64,000 bases of DNA from Pseudisothecium myosuroides (taxonomy: Eukaryota; Streptophyta; Bryopsida; Hypnales; Lembophyllaceae), in the NCBI GenBank assembly GCA_951799445.1, contig OX637295.1, positions 24,304,001-24,368,000 on the forward strand, read 5' to 3'. The position numbers and the translations under genes are program-made. Shown here in pieces: positions 47,218 to 60,800 of this stretch. Each line of letters starts with the position of its first letter. Position 1 is the stretch's first letter. The notes below the pieces were generated by a model. It saw only the letters and a program-made list of their open reading frames with translations. It did no database searches and was not told where the DNA came from.

Positions 47218-49364
47218 ATGGAGGCACACGGACAAGCCACTCGGAGTCCACCACCAGGGATCGTTCTCTTGCGCAAGCTCAGGGGAGGGAAGAATTTCGG
47301 CCATGGAACATACCAAGTTTCCGTCCTGTCCATCACGTTCATCGCGTATGCATTCTTCCACATGAGCCGCAAGCCCCCGAGCATCGTGAAGAGCGTGCTG
47401 GACCCCGAGGGCTCGGTGATCTCTACGCTGGGATCGGGACACTACGCGTTACCTGCGTCGTGGACACCTTCCTTCGACAGCTTGTTTCACAACAACTCGG
47501 AGAGCTTGTTTCATAATGGCACTGGCCACAAGAAGATTGGAGAGCAAGGCTGGGCGCCTTTCGATGGCAAGACGGGGAAGAACAGGCTTGGGGAGATTGA
47601 CGTTGCTTTTCTGGCGTCGTATGCGATTGGGATGTACTTTGCAGGGCACTTGGGCGACCGTTTGGACTTGCGTAAGTTTCTCTCGTTTGGCATGGTGGCG
47701 AGCGGCTTCTTCGTGTGCTTGTTCGGCATGGCACACTACTGGAACATCCACCGTTTGGGGTATTTCTTGCTGGTGCAAATGGCAGCTGGTTTGTTTCAAG
47801 CGACTGGATGGCCGTCTGTCGTCACTATAGTAGGCCACTGGTTTGGGAAGAAGAAGAGAGGCTTGATCATGGGGATATGGAACGCTCATACATCCATTGG
47901 TAACATCATGGGGTCGTTGATTGCTGCTTCTGTGCTCCAGTATGGGTGGGGCTGGTCGTTCATCATTCCGGGGATCATTTTGGCTACTGGTGGTCTTTTG
48001 GTGTGGGGCTTCCTCGCTGTGGACCCTCATGACGTGGGTCTGCCTTCGGTTGATGAAATCGAAGCCGCTGAAGGTGAGAGAGTTGCACTCAATTCTCTTT
48101 TTCCAATTTTGAAGTGTGCTACATTCAATAAGTGTGTAGGAAGTGTGCAGAATTTCATTTCTGAGAAGGTCCAATGAAGAGATTTGAGTGTAGTGTGAAC
48201 GTTTTTTAATTTGTAACATTGATCAATTTAGATTTGCATTAACATGTCGACTTTGTGTTGATGCAGCCGATGAAGCTTCAGAAGGAGTAGTGAATGCGGA
48301 GAGAGCTTCCGAACAGACAGGGTTGCTGCCGGGAGATACCAAGAGTTCAGTTGAACCTGAATCAGTGAAGAGCGGTGGTCCTGAGGAGGTCGATTTGGAG
48401 TCACAGCAGCTTGTTGTGAATAAGCAAGACGTGCCGGAGTTGAGTAGGAATGACCCTGCGGTAGGGTTTCTTGAGGCATGGCGGATTCCTGGCGTTGCCA
48501 CTTTCGCTTTGTGTTTGTTCTTCTCCAAGCTCGTGGCGTACACCTTCCTCTACTGGCTTCCATTCTACATCAGACAGACACGTGAGTTTCATATTGCTGC
48601 GTTCTCCTGTTCCAACATTCCTCGTTTTTGTGGGGGTTCACTCCATGTTTGATTTAATAGACCGATTCTGCAAAGTGTTGTAAATGAATACTTCCTAGAA
48701 AGACCCAAACGTCATCTGTGCTCTTGTGAGTGGTGGATCTGACGTTGTTTACAACCTGGTTGTGACAGCCATCGCCGGGAGGGTATTGGATGAGGAAACG
48801 GCGGGGAATTTGTCGGTGTTCTTTGATGCCGGGGGTGTGGTTGGAGGAATCTTGGCCGGTCATATCTCAGACAAGTTGAATGCAAGGGCCATCACAGCTG
48901 CCGTGTTTATGTATTGTGCGATTCCAGCCTTGTTCCTTTACAGGACATATGGCAGTGTCTCTTTGACGCTTAATATCGTACTGATGGTAATTGCGGGAAT
49001 TTTAATTAACGGACCTTATGCGCTTATAACGACTGCTGTTTCTGCCGACCTTGGAACTCATAGCTCGTTGAAAGGAAATGGGAGAGCTATGGCTACTGTG
49101 ACAGCTATCATTGACGGAACAGGTTCACTCGGGGCGGCAGTTGGACCTTTGCTTACCGGCTTCCTTTCAGGCCATGGATGGGGTGCAGTTTTCATCATGC
49201 TTATGATGGCTGCACTGTTCGCTGGCTTGCTCTTGACGAAGTTGGTGGTAGCTGAGATTGTGGACAAGCTAGTAACCTATCAACGGCTTCAAAGTCTCTC
49301 GGTGTCTGCGCGCGAAGAGTTGACTGGTAAATTCCCTCACCCTTCTTTTGAACAAATCGGTTAG
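47218..49364 (+). CDS. G3Pp: SLC37-type glycerol-3-phosphate transporter (MFS), three exons
   Basis: Major facilitator predicted to exchange glycerol-3-phosphate for phosphate, like the plant G3Pp family. Exons are 47218-48073, 48267-48581 and 48769-49364, with GT-AG introns of 193 and 187 bp and phases that close (GAAG|GTGAGA to GCAG|CC; ACAC|GTGAGT to ACAG|CC), giving about 588 aa. Residues 31-60 hold TM1 with [14 protein letters not shown] long first loop ends in [20 protein letters not shown], and MFS motif A follows as [11 protein letters not shown] (about 143-153). An acidic, variable central loop lies at the exon 1/2 junction. The second half contains [44 protein letters not shown] and [19 protein letters not shown] 47218 is the first in-frame ATG. 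An alternative 3' splice (donor after 49326, acceptor before 49594) would give a different tail. Family assignment is very secure; direction and substrate preference are inferred. Confidence 0.93.
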
Positions 49365-49593
49365 ATCGTTTTTTTGTTAAGTCTAGCCATAAACTGCGGC
49401 AATTGTCATGGATTCTGGATTTAAATGTCCATGCCCTCACGTCAAATTCTTGATTAATCACTTCAAATGGTAAACATCTAATGGAATGAAGATCCAGCAG
49501 AGGACATGCAAGTTGGTCTTTTCTGCTGGATCAGTCATTGGTGCACAATGACTAGTGCTTTTAAACTTACAGCTTGTCTTTTGCTTGTACCAG

Positions 49594-49622
49594 ATTTGTT
49601 GCTAGGAGGGGGGAGGAAATGA
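49594..49622 (+). other. Possible alternative last coding exon of the SLC37-type gene
   Basis: A pyrimidine-rich acceptor (TTGCTTGTACCAG) precedes 49594, and ACTG|GTAAAT at 49326 is a plausible donor. Joining them keeps frame and ends after eight codons at TGA 49620-49622, replacing the 12-residue tail encoded by read-through to TAG 49364. Both ends are possible; transcripts would decide. Confidence 0.35.
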
Positions 49623-51948
49623 GGGAAAAAGGGATATGGAACCATGAAGAAATATTTCAACAGATTTAAGTTATTGCCCTCGGGGAGTTAAACGAGTGTC
49701 GCTTGGCGATACTACTTCAATCCCAGATGTATATATTATATATTCTCGAGGCAACAACCGCGTTTGCCTATCGTATACATCTGCAAACAGATGAGGACCT
49801 TTCCCCGACACCTTTCGGGGGTTGTATCGTTTTGAGTACTCTGGACACGTTATATATTTACTCTCGATCATCTGTTGCAGAGTTGTGATGGGCTGCTACT
49901 CCCATTCCCCAGGCATGGAAAATAAAGTGTATTGGCCGCGGTCATCTCTACATCATTGGCTTCCTTGCCATGGATCCTCGCCTCAGTGGCCAGAACGAGG
50001 TTGACACCCTCAGTCTATGGCAGCTATGAGAAGGAAGGAGTATGCAACTGGGGATTTGATCTACTGCTCTGCGTCTACTGCCAAGCTAGCTGCTTCGCGA
50101 TTGAAGATGAAGGTCGACTGGCCTGTCACTTGGAGATACTTGCTCCGTTTGCAGAATTCGCGACTCACTCTTGATGAAGATAGATTTTTTGGAAGTTATC
50201 TATCCTAGAGAGGGGAAGCATTCCCATACGATGGAATCTGATGGTCTTACTTGGTCCTTAGATAAAGGGCACCGCATTGAGTGCACCAAGTCCGGGTCAG
50301 GGAAATGCTTGACCCAGTCGTTTCTGTACAGATTCTTCCATCATTATTTTCTCCTTGAACGAGAATTGGAATGAAACCACACGGGATTTCACCCTTACTA
50401 GCTGTTTTATAGTGCTCTCTCTTTGTTGTGCGAGATACTCGGGAGATGGGGCTCATCTAACTGTTGTGTCTGGGAGAAAGATGTGGGGTTGGATCTCTGT
50501 ACAGAAAATGTTCCAAGCCTTGATGCAAATAATTCTGGGCTTCCATCTAGACTTTCTACTGCATGCTCGAGCAGTGATGACCGTCCACCCATTTCACTCT
50601 TATCTAGACTATGTTCGGCATCAACTACACTTGCCCATAAACTTTGGTCAAGTTCCAATGCTTTCATCTTGAGAGGCCACAGAAAGATGTCAGAATATGG
50701 AGCATCTTGAGAACCCTAATTTGTCCATGAATTAGCTGTTAGGCCCATGGTGTCCGCAACTCCTTTCAAGAAAATTTAGCATTGAGACAATCGTGAGGTG
50801 GTACATCTGCTGTAGTGGTGGAGATGCTCTTACACACGAAGTTTCAATCCTCAAGAGAATAACAAGGCCAGTTTTAAACTTATTACTTCCATGTAGAAGT
50901 GTACAGTACAGTCAGGTCCAATAACCTTATGAATTTTTGGATCTCGGCAATTTTGCTGTGAGGTCAGGAGAACTTCAAGAGGCCCGTGTACGCTCAAAAA
51001 TGAACGGAATTTTGAATTGTAAATTGCTTTGGTATCACATTGAAGTCTACTTCATCGTCATTACAAATGTGCAAATATGTAATTGAAAATCATATAAGGA
51101 GTTTTGTATGTACTATCTACTATCTAGTGTTTGTGTACAAGTAATCCTAATTGTTGTATGATTTTGAATTATTCATTTTGCACTTGTTATGAAGTTGAAG
51201 TGCTTCATTGCTATTCCAAGGCAAAAATTTGTGGTTTCAAAATCCATCCATTTTTTAGCATTTCATAGCATCTTAAAGTTTATGGATTTTTTTTGTTGAA
51301 TTTGCGTGCTTGGGAAGAAAATTTTGTAAGATAACTTGACCCTATTGTATAGGTACATGGGATCAAATATCTCTACAGCAATTGCAAAAGCTCATTTCGA
51401 ACATGCTCAATCGAATGCAAGGGGTAAATATTTTTAGCAAAGGGTGTCAAAGCACTAGCTAGTAAAATAGTTTATATAAAAGATCCAAATTCTTGTATGA
51501 TTTGGAACTTTACATGTGTATATTTGTTACGATGGTTAAGTACTCTTCACCACAATTCAAACACAATTTACAATTTTCATAATCAACTCATTTTTTGAGC
51601 ATGCTAAAGCTTCCTGAAGTTGTTGGACTCTCTATTGAACTTTGACTGCAAAGAAAATTCATAAGGTTGCTGAACCCAACTATATTGTACAATTGATGGA
51701 TAGAGAGAGGAGAAAAACCTCCAACCTCTCTTTTGAAGTGTGCCGTAAATAATGTCTCTAGGCTTATTCATCTGAAGTCCATAACATTGTTAACCGGCCA
51801 TGGAGCTACCTCTTTCAAGAAGGTATAATCCCTCTCTGGATGCATGGGGAGGGATTTAGTTATATTGAAACTGAAGCATGGATTGGTTGAAGCACACTTT
51901 GTGTCAGAGATTGGCTGGAGTGTTGGACTGGGAGTGGCTATTTTGCCA
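49623..51948. other. 3' flank of the SLC37-type gene
   Basis: Mixed composition until about 50750, then AT-rich. Short frames at 50017-50208, 50171-50374 and 50423-50710 (the last Ser-rich, ending RGHRKMSEYGAS) look faintly protein-like but sit in different frames and have no known motif. They may be 3' UTR or remnants of another gene. Confidence 0.3.
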
Positions 51949-52265
51949 TAAGGTAGGAGGTCCATAAACCGCTCATCTAAGAGCTGAAGCTGACTTTTGG
52001 GGAGGTAGAACTTCTTAAAATATATTTCAGTAAATTTTCCTTAAAAGGCAAGAGAAATTGGCATCTAACCCAAGTTGTTTCATATTTTTTGAAGCTTTGT
52101 GGAATTAGTTATGAATTTCTGAAGTTGCAAAAAAGTGCATTTTTGTGGGCTCTAAAACCGACCACCTCCTCAAATGCACACCACTTGTACATTGGAAAGT
52201 GCAAAATGTACCTCTAGAGCTTGATTGGTTTTAGAACCCGCTCCATTTTAGGACCTCCTACCTTA
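51949..52265 (-). mobile_element. Inverted-repeat element J2 (317 bp)
   Basis: Begins TAAGGTAGGAGGTCC and ends GGACCTCCTACCTTA, a 15-bp perfect terminal inverted repeat. Internal blocks match J1 in reverse. Confidence 0.68.
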
Positions 52266-52909
52266 CTCACCATTGAACTCGGAAGTTTCAATGCGGGGGG
52301 CTCCCCCTTTCTGGGGAAGCAAAAGGGACCCCCCTTGCGTTGATTAACAATGTTATGTCCCAATGCCAGTGACACTTCGATAAGTCACTCACATTGGAAG
52401 ACTCTAATTGTTATTTAATGAAACTTGTGAGATTTTTTTGGATACTGTTTCGAGGTGACCCTCTTCTTCAGGTGAATGGTACGTCAAAGACACTCGACAC
52501 CCACCACGTAGCCACTGATTCACACACAGTTGTGCACCGTGTTGCTTGAAGGAATCATTAGAGGTTCAAAGATTTTTGTAGTGCGACTGTGAGGCTACGA
52601 CAATGTACATTTGTCATTCTATTGTGCTGTAATGTACTGTACAGTATGAAGCACATGTCATTCTATTTTACAGTACATGAGATGCAGTTCTTGTAGGTCT
52701 TAGAGCAGCTCTACCCATGCTTCGAAAAATTTGAGACGCCAACAGTTTACATCTATTTTGGAAGAGTTTAAAAAATTTTGGTCTCCCATCCTTGCTCACC
52801 AATTGACCAATCACCAAGTGAAATAAGGTAAGAGACCAATTCAGAAGTCAATCATCCTATTTGACTCACTATGTATGAGTAGTAAACATTTCAAATTTTT
52901 GTATATATT

Positions 52910-53100
52910 AGAGTTAATTGTAAAGTTGGTCGTGTGTTTGTAGTCGGGTGTCAGAGGAAGGTTTAACTAAGAATAGTACAAAAGAAACACGGGACTAGAC
53001 TCCATCATACCTAAGTTTTGGTGCTCTAGCGAATTTGGTCTTGTGTTTTTCCTAAACTCTGGCTTCTGGTCCCACGTTTGCTCACTTTACAATTAACTCT
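52910..53100 (+). mobile_element. Inverted-repeat element H2 (191 bp)
   Basis: Begins AGAGTTAATTGTAAAGT and ends CTCACTTTACAATTAACTCT. Shares the CCTAAACTC, TTAACTAAGAATA and TCAGAGGAAGG blocks with H1. Flanked by ATT on both sides. Confidence 0.72.
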
Positions 53101-53489
53101 ATTGTGCCAGTACATCATGGCTACAAAGTGGCACAAATAGGGTCTCTCACCTTATAGGATAAAACTATCTAAACTTAAATTTGAAGGGCCATTGCTTGGT
53201 GCACTATGATTGCTATGAGAATATTTTGAAGGGCCTGGGGTACTTATCATCTAAGTTGGTAAGTGTCAATCCCTTTGTTGGCAATGGTGTAGATGCTCTT
53301 AGCTAAGGTTGCCTACTAGGATTTGACTATTATCTATACTTTGTCTAGTAGAACACGATATTCATATAAACTATCTATTGTATCTTTTAAAGAAATTTTT
53401 ATAATATGAAATACAATTAGTACTTTTAGAAAGATAGGATTATTGTTGCAGTTTTATTCAATGTCAATCAAACATACCAAATTTCAATT

Positions 53490-54418
53490 TTAACCCCTAA
53501 AGGACCAGCGTATTGATTTTGGCAACATAGCCATTTTAGGCAGGTACATGTGATTAGAGATTTGCATGCTTTAGGCCCAAACTTTAATAGAAGTTGCGGA
53601 CAAGGAATATCTTTCATGTGAACAAAATTTTATGACATTTGGAAATAGGAGTCAAAAGTTATGATCTGATATGTTATTTTTTTTGTAAATGGGCAGTTTG
53701 GGAAGATAAGAAAAAATCACTTTTTTTAGAAACAAAAATTTGAAATTGATTTTCTAGATTTATGTATACGTGGAAAGTTTTGAATCATTCTATTTTGATC
53801 AATTAGATGAAAGTTATGAGGAGTTTTAATTTGCACATGGTATGGATTTTCTACTCTAAAATAAACTTTGAAGTTGTTATTTTACTCAATTTTCAATATT
53901 TTTTGAAAAAAATAAAATCATAAGAAGTACATTGTTTATTACAACATTGCAACCATTGGGATTGGCATTTTTCAATTCCATAAAAAAAATTTTAACAATT
54001 TAATATTTTGAATCATTCTCTTCTTCTATCTATTTACTATTATTTTTAATATGTTGTACAATTCCAAATGAAGTGAAAATTTTCAAGCATGTAGCCAACT
54101 TGCCTAGCAGAATGAATCCAAAGAAGCACCACCATTTTTGATTTTTTTCCATTCCAATGTGACCTTGTAAAGTGCAGCTGCCCTATTTTTTGCAGGGCCC
54201 CAAAAGGATTTCTGCTAGTTCAAACGCTAATATTGTCCAATCCGCATGGTGGAAAATTCTAAATTTTTTTCTATAGCTTTTCAAACCAACATACTATGAG
54301 ATCTTATAGTTTCATATGTCCAAAAATGTTTTTGTTTCCAAAATTTGGTACTTGTACTCAAAATGGCAGTTTTTGAGCGTTTTTGGAGAAAATATAGTCA
54401 AGGAACTTAAGGGGTTAA
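53490..54418 (+). mobile_element. TTAA-bounded element B1 (929 bp)
   Basis: TTAA at both ends; termini CCCCTAAAGGACC and AGGAACTTAAGGGG. Homologous throughout to B2 and, reversed, to B3. Non-coding. Confidence 0.72.
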
Positions 54419-54879
54419 AGAAAAATCAAAACTTGACTTTTGGTGGGATTTTTCCTACATATTTCATGATTTTAAGTAATAATTTATTGAAGACTGTTCG
54501 TGATGAATTTTCAAGTTTTAATAGTGGAAATATGTACAAAACATCGACACACACATCTTCTAAGTTAGAAAAAATATTATAAAATAAAAAATATTTAATC
54601 TCTGAAGAGTTCATGCCAAATTTTTTGGAATAGATATCTATATATTGTGACTAAATTTTATCTAATTAATTGTACTATTATACTCCAAAATATAGGACTG
54701 GTCTTAGTCTGACAGTCAAATCAAAAAACTAGTTCTAGTGAGATATCTACTAGAATTCTACAAATTTTTGGCATGTGATATTCTAACATTGAACTTTCTA
54801 TATTGTGAATTTGAATTTTTTTTGAATTTTTTTATAAAAGAAAGATGTACCATGGGGTGCACTATTTATTAAGTTTCAC

Positions 54880-55798
54880 TTAACCCCTAAAGGACCAACC
54901 TGCTATTTTTAGCAACATAGCAATTTGGGCAGGTACGTGTGACTAGAAATTTGCATATTTTAGGTTGAAATTTTAATAGAAGGTGTGGACGAGGAATATC
55001 GTTCATGTGCACTAAATTTCTGACATTTGGAAATAAGAGTCAAAAGTTATTGCAAAATATGTTGTTTGTTTCTCAATTTGGGCAATCTGGGCAGATAAAA
55101 AAAAAATCACTTTTTTCAAAAAGAAAAATTTGAAATTGGTTTTTAGATTTATATATAAGTGGAAAGCTTTGAATCATTCCATTTTCATCAATGAGTCAAA
55201 AGTTATGAGGAGTTTTTGTTTGCAAGCAGTTATAGATTCTCTACTCTAAAATAAACTTTGAAGTCATTTATTTAATTCAATTTTCAATATTTTTGGAAAT
55301 AAATAAATTCATAGGATGTAGATTGTTTATTATAACATTGCAACCATTGGGATTGACATTTTTCAATTCCATAATTAAATTCTTAACAATTTAGTATTTT
55401 GAATCATTCTCTACCTCTTTCAACTTACAATGACTTTCCTATATGTTGTACAATTCCAAATGATTTAAACTGCATTTAGCCAATTTGCCTAGGAAAAAGA
55501 ATCCAAAGAAGTACCACCATTTTAGATATTTTTTCATAGAAAAGTGAGCTTGTAAAGTGCAACTGCCCTGTTTCTCACAGGGTCAAAAATATGATTTCAG
55601 TGAATTTGAATGCTTATATCTTGCAATCCACATAGTGGAAATTTCTGAAATTTTTACCATGTAATTTCAAGTCAGCTAACTACAAGATCCTACAGTAACA
55701 TATGTCAAAAAAAAAATTCAAAAATTTGGTACTGGTATTAGAAATGGCAATTTTGGAGTGTTTTAGAGAAAAACATAGTCAGGAACTTTAGGGGTTAA
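54880..55798 (+). mobile_element. TTAA-bounded element B2 (919 bp)
   Basis: TTAA at both ends; termini CCCCTAAAGGACCAACC and AGGAACTTTAGGGG. A subterminal stem-loop GCTATTTTTAGC follows the left terminus. Lies 461 bp from B1 in the same orientation. Confidence 0.72.
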
Positions 55799-56668
55799 AT
55801 ATGCGTCCAAAGGATATTTTATAGGGGGAAGGCTTTTTCCTTTTATGATTTTAGAGTATCCTATGTTATCTTATTATCTAATACCAAGCATTATATGTAG
55901 GAATATTGTTTGTTAAGAAAAATTCACAACCTTTATTTTGTAGGCTATATTTTCTTAGAAGTTTTAGTTCACGGTTATCTCATTCTAAATTTGTGGAAAA
56001 TGATCCAAAATTCCAAACAATATATAGAGCATGCATGCACAATTTTTTAAAAGCCATGTTTAAATTAGTGGAATTACAAAAGACGTAATGATAAACACAA
56101 CATGACTATGATGCAATTACAAAAAACTTTCAAAAATAAATGTAGCGCTTCTGCAATTACAAAAAAACTACTAGACTCAATTACAAGAAAAATGAGCCAT
56201 AATTTGGAAGTGTGCATCAGAAGGGAAAATACAACCATTCTAGGAAAACCTACAAGAAAGCAACCCTCTCAAAAAGGAAAAAACACGCATGATCACAAGT
56301 TTGTACAATTTACACAATTCAAAAATGGCATAATTTTTGTGCTACTATCTATGCTCAATTGCAACGTTGCAACATAAATCAATTGGCGTACACCCCATTT
56401 TCCATTGGACTCTTAGATTTTGCACTATTCCTCAAAATTCCAGAAGTTAAATTTCCACTCAAAGTCTTTTGCATCCTCAAGTTGGGCTTTAAAATCATTA
56501 TAAGATTCTTCTAGCTAGTACGCAACCTTGCCAATATCCTTACAAGATGATGAAGCCACCTTTAATGCATACTGCTACACTTCATGTGGTGCTATGAAAT
56601 TTAAAAGCGGATGCGAAATCAATTCTAAACTATAGAAACATTTTCATTAGACACTTGTAGGCAATGAC

Positions 56669-57597
56669 TTAACCCCTAAAGTTCCAAGGCCTATTTTCTG
56701 CCAGAAAACACTCAAAACTGCCATTTCTATAGCAAAGAGTAAAAAAAAAGTTTAATTGTTTTTTTTTCACATCTGACCGTAGGATCTTACACCTAATTGG
56801 TATGAGAATGTGTGGAAAAAATTTCAGAATTTTTGACCGCACAAATTGCAAGATATCTACGTTTAAAGTGGAAAAAACAAGTTTTTCAGCACATTGCGGG
56901 ACCAGATTTTTTGACTTTAAACATTTTTAACTTAAAATTTTTGCACTACAGCGTTTTGAGCTTTAAATCTTTATAGTGGAGAATTGAGTTGAGATTCTAG
57001 GAAAAAAAAAAATTCAAAAAAACTTAATTATCATTCTTAAAAAAATTGTTAAGTAGAAGTAGGTACAAGATAGAAGGAAAATCTAAAATATTCATATATT
57101 TTAGATGAAATTAAAATGCACTAATCCCAATGGTGAGATTGTTCTAGCAAGTAAACTAAACCATTCCAAAATAAAAAAATTGAAAAATTACAAAAATTGC
57201 ATTCCGAAATGCATCCTCCAAGTTATTTTTTTCAAGAAGATGCTCTAATTGCCCGAAAAACAAGAATGTCCATAACTTCCTCATAACGAATCCAAATGAG
57301 ATGAATCAAAGCTTTCCAGATAGACAAAAATATAATCTACAAGAAAAAAAATATTAAAAAAAAAAAATTCAAAATTGTGCAAATTTTTTTTGCTGCCCCC
57401 CGTCCCCACGCATTCCAAGAAATGGCATAATTTCTCGCTCAAAGGTCCGATTTCAAATTTTTTTTTCTGCCACTTACCTCTCTGAATTCTTCATGTTCAC
57501 AAAAAGTTTCAAAAAATTAGGAAAAAATTTCAGCCCGTAGGTACCTGCCCCAAGTCCCATTTGTCCCCCGAACGGACAATGGTCCTTTAGGGGTTAA
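56669..57597 (+). mobile_element. TTAA-bounded element A5 (929 bp)
   Basis: TTAA at both ends; termini CCCCTAAAGTTCCAAGG and GTCCTTTAGGGG. Same length as A4 and B1. Contains the ACCGTAGGATCTTAC block and a subterminal TTGTCC/GGACAA stem. Non-coding. Confidence 0.75.
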
Positions 57598-57818
57598 AGC
57601 TCAAAACTAAGATAGGATAATTTAACCGCGGGTTAATGCCTTCAATGAAGGATTTTGTAATTGTTGTTAGTAGAACTTCCTAAACACACAAAGATTGTCA
57701 CAATACTCGTGGATTGCAAATATTGTAGCTTCCTAGCAGCTTGGTCAAAAAATAAATAATAAAAAGTTTGCCTAAATTTTTGGAAAACTACTAAACTAAT
57801 TTGCCAAAATGTGTGTGT

Positions 57819-57821
<3 letters not shown>

Positions 57822-57875
<54 letters not shown>
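57822..57875. repeat. AT microsatellite
   Basis: An uninterrupted AT dinucleotide run of roughly 25 units, preceded by a short GT run (GTGTGTGT). Typical simple repeat. Confidence 0.95.
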
Positions 57876-57881
<6 letters not shown>

Positions 57882-60800
57882 TGCCTAATTCATAGGAAAT
57901 TCGACTTGCTCCACGCAATTTTGCTTCTCTTTTTTGTCAATAAATGTAAATATATATTGTAAAGTTTTTTGCCTCGCCATTTTGATTGTTCTAAACTATG
58001 ATCTCTTTCAAACAAAACATATCTCTCATACAAAACAAATCGTGACACTTAACAAAACCCTAACATACAAGGTAGAGAGTTTAGGGGTTGGAGGTCAAGA
58101 CAAGGGTTTAGGGTATTTATCTTAGATGAAAGTAGCAACAACCATCCAAAAATTATAAGAATAATTCGAATGAATGCCTAATTTATTTTAGTTATATTTT
58201 TAATTTTTTAACTTTATTGTACTAGTTTTTAGACTACCTAACTATTTTTTGCACTTTAAATAATTACTAGGCAAGAAAGTGCCCAAATTCTAGGGAGCCA
58301 TTTATAGTTGTTGCTTCAATATTGTATTAGATTCTTTTTAAAAGGCTCTATATGTCATACAAAAGTTTTGTCAGGACTTTCTTTTTTATGGAACCCTTTT
58401 TTCACTCTTAAATATTAGGTGAAATTAGGACCCTAAGTTAGTTACAATTTTCTAAATGCCTGTAACCACACCTTATGTTTGAAGTAAAAAATTTTGAATT
58501 TTTTGTTCAAGTTCTGTGGGAACCATATCTTTGGACTCACATATATTTCTAAGACTAACACCCAATGTCCCTTTGAGATGTAAATATAGATGTTTCCTAT
58601 ATGCCATAGCAATTGAATCTTTAAAATTCTTCATTAGTGGTTTAAAATCAATTATCATCTAAAATCATGAAATACACAAAAAAAATCCACCAATAATAGA
58701 GTTTTTGTTTCTTGAAATTTAAATTTTCTATGCTTGATTGAAATTGAATAAGAATTCAATGTTAATCATGACAAAAAATGCCAATTGAATTTTGCATTAT
58801 GAATTTTTTTTAATAGAGTAAAAGAAAGTTTGTAAGAATATTGTATCCCTTTATACTTGTCATATTCTTCAAACAATGTTGGTGTGGTATTGGCACATTC
58901 TCAAGGCTTTGATAGTAGTTCATTACTAGTATCCATATCTATTATGGACATTTGAACTCCTACAAGGCGAGCGCATGACCACTTAATATTTAAACTTCAC
59001 AGTCTTATACAATGGAGTAAGGATGCTGCTATTTTGCAATTATGTATAAATGATTAAATTTTTTTTTTTCAAAGATGAAACCACATGACCCCGCACATGA
59101 CTTTTATAAGTCATAAAAATTTCTTTTTTTGAATAAGAACTTAAAATTAGTGTAAACTTTTGGAAGAAATGTAGAAAATTTTCATATTAAATACAAAATA
59201 TGCTTAAAAAATTTGAAAATTTCACGATAGGTGTGAATTATTGTGTAGAACATTATTGGATATACCAAAATTTAGTTGGATCATTTTAAATTTACAAAAC
59301 CAAAAGACCATGGTTATTGGCCAAAAGCTGAAATTGCAATAAAATATTGAATGTTAAGATATTCTAAAATTTTCTATTAGCGTAAGAACCAAACGATACA
59401 TTTTGTTATTTGGGCTCAAATTCGTAAAAGATATTATTTGTGGCTAAAATTCCCATTAAGAGTCAAGAGAAAAAATTTATCAACTTGTACTTCAAGAATA
59501 ATCATTGGAATAAACATCTTTTTTTGTTGGAAAGTCAATTGTACCGCAATAAAGGAATATTAAATGCCAATGTTTGTGTGCTATCATTGTAAGCATCTAT
59601 TTGAAAATTTTCCAAACATTGAATGCCATTGTTGCAATTAGATATGTGATTTGCTATACAAGATGGTGATTAGTTTACTCAAAAGCTCTAGAGATTAATG
59701 CTTTCGTCTTAATTTGTAACATGATTTTGTTTCAGCTATACCTCTAAATCATTAAAAATTGATTGTTTTATAAAGTTTGAATGGTGTCAATTTCAAGCAA
59801 AGAAGAGAGATTGCAGAAGTCAAAAAGAATTTTAAGGAAAGACTAACTTAATGTCTGAGAATACTAATAACAACATTATGATAATGGTTGCTTTGGTGGT
59901 CATTTTTCTTTTTTATGTCTATGGTGAGAAGAAATCTTTGATTTTGGCTATTATAAGAAAAATATGCATGGAAGTAAAATATCATATTGTATTACTTGCA
60001 TAATTTGTCAAGTTTATACATATCAATGTCTAACTAAAAAGAATAACAACCACAATTTGTATGAGTCAATTCCTATGAGCAGTAAGAAGTGGATTTTATA
60101 GTTGCACTAAAAAATGAGCATGTAATTGTTGTCATGGATTCCTTCACCAATTGGAATCTCAATAATGCATCATTGCATATAGGACGTACATAAAATATTG
60201 AAATGAATTTGTCTAAAATGCAATAAAACAAATAATATTTTAAAAAAAAAGTGTTATAATTTTAATAGATATTCCTACAAGATATGACATGGATACACTA
60301 TGGGGGAAATGAAATTTTATTTATGAAAAAAAAGTATTTCTATATATTATTGAGGCATTTAGAGTTTAGACATGTCTCACAAATTTTGGAGTTAATTTAT
60401 TGTTATTAACAAAATTATTTATTATGATTTTATTGTAGGCTCTATACATATGCTTCAAAGGTAGAAGTGGTTGGCTCCAAGACAGAGATGTCTCCTTGAA
60501 ATTCATGTATTTTTTGTACAATAAATACTTCTAAAATTTAGTAAAAACAATACTATAATGGAAAATAAAATTCTACTCTTAAAACATCATCATGTCCCAT
60601 AAATAGGGTTTGTGTATATTGTGGAAGTATTTTTCTTGTTTGCTTTTTCAACTATGAGATTTGATAAGAGAAATCGGTGTTCAAAAGCTTCATAAGTCTT
60701 AGGCAATGTAAACACAAAATGAATGGGAATTATTGCTTTGGTGTAAAAAGGGTTCACATTTGAATTTGATTTTTGAAAATTTGTGCAGTATGAATGCATT

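Noticed and set aside
47449..48219. 256-codon minus-strand frame
   Set aside because: Mirror of the transporter exon 1, whose plus-strand frame encodes a recognisable permease; a shadow.
52609..52680. Palindromic TGTACTGTACAGTA patch with nearby direct repeats
   Set aside because: Short, imperfect and without paired copies elsewhere in the window; could be chance.
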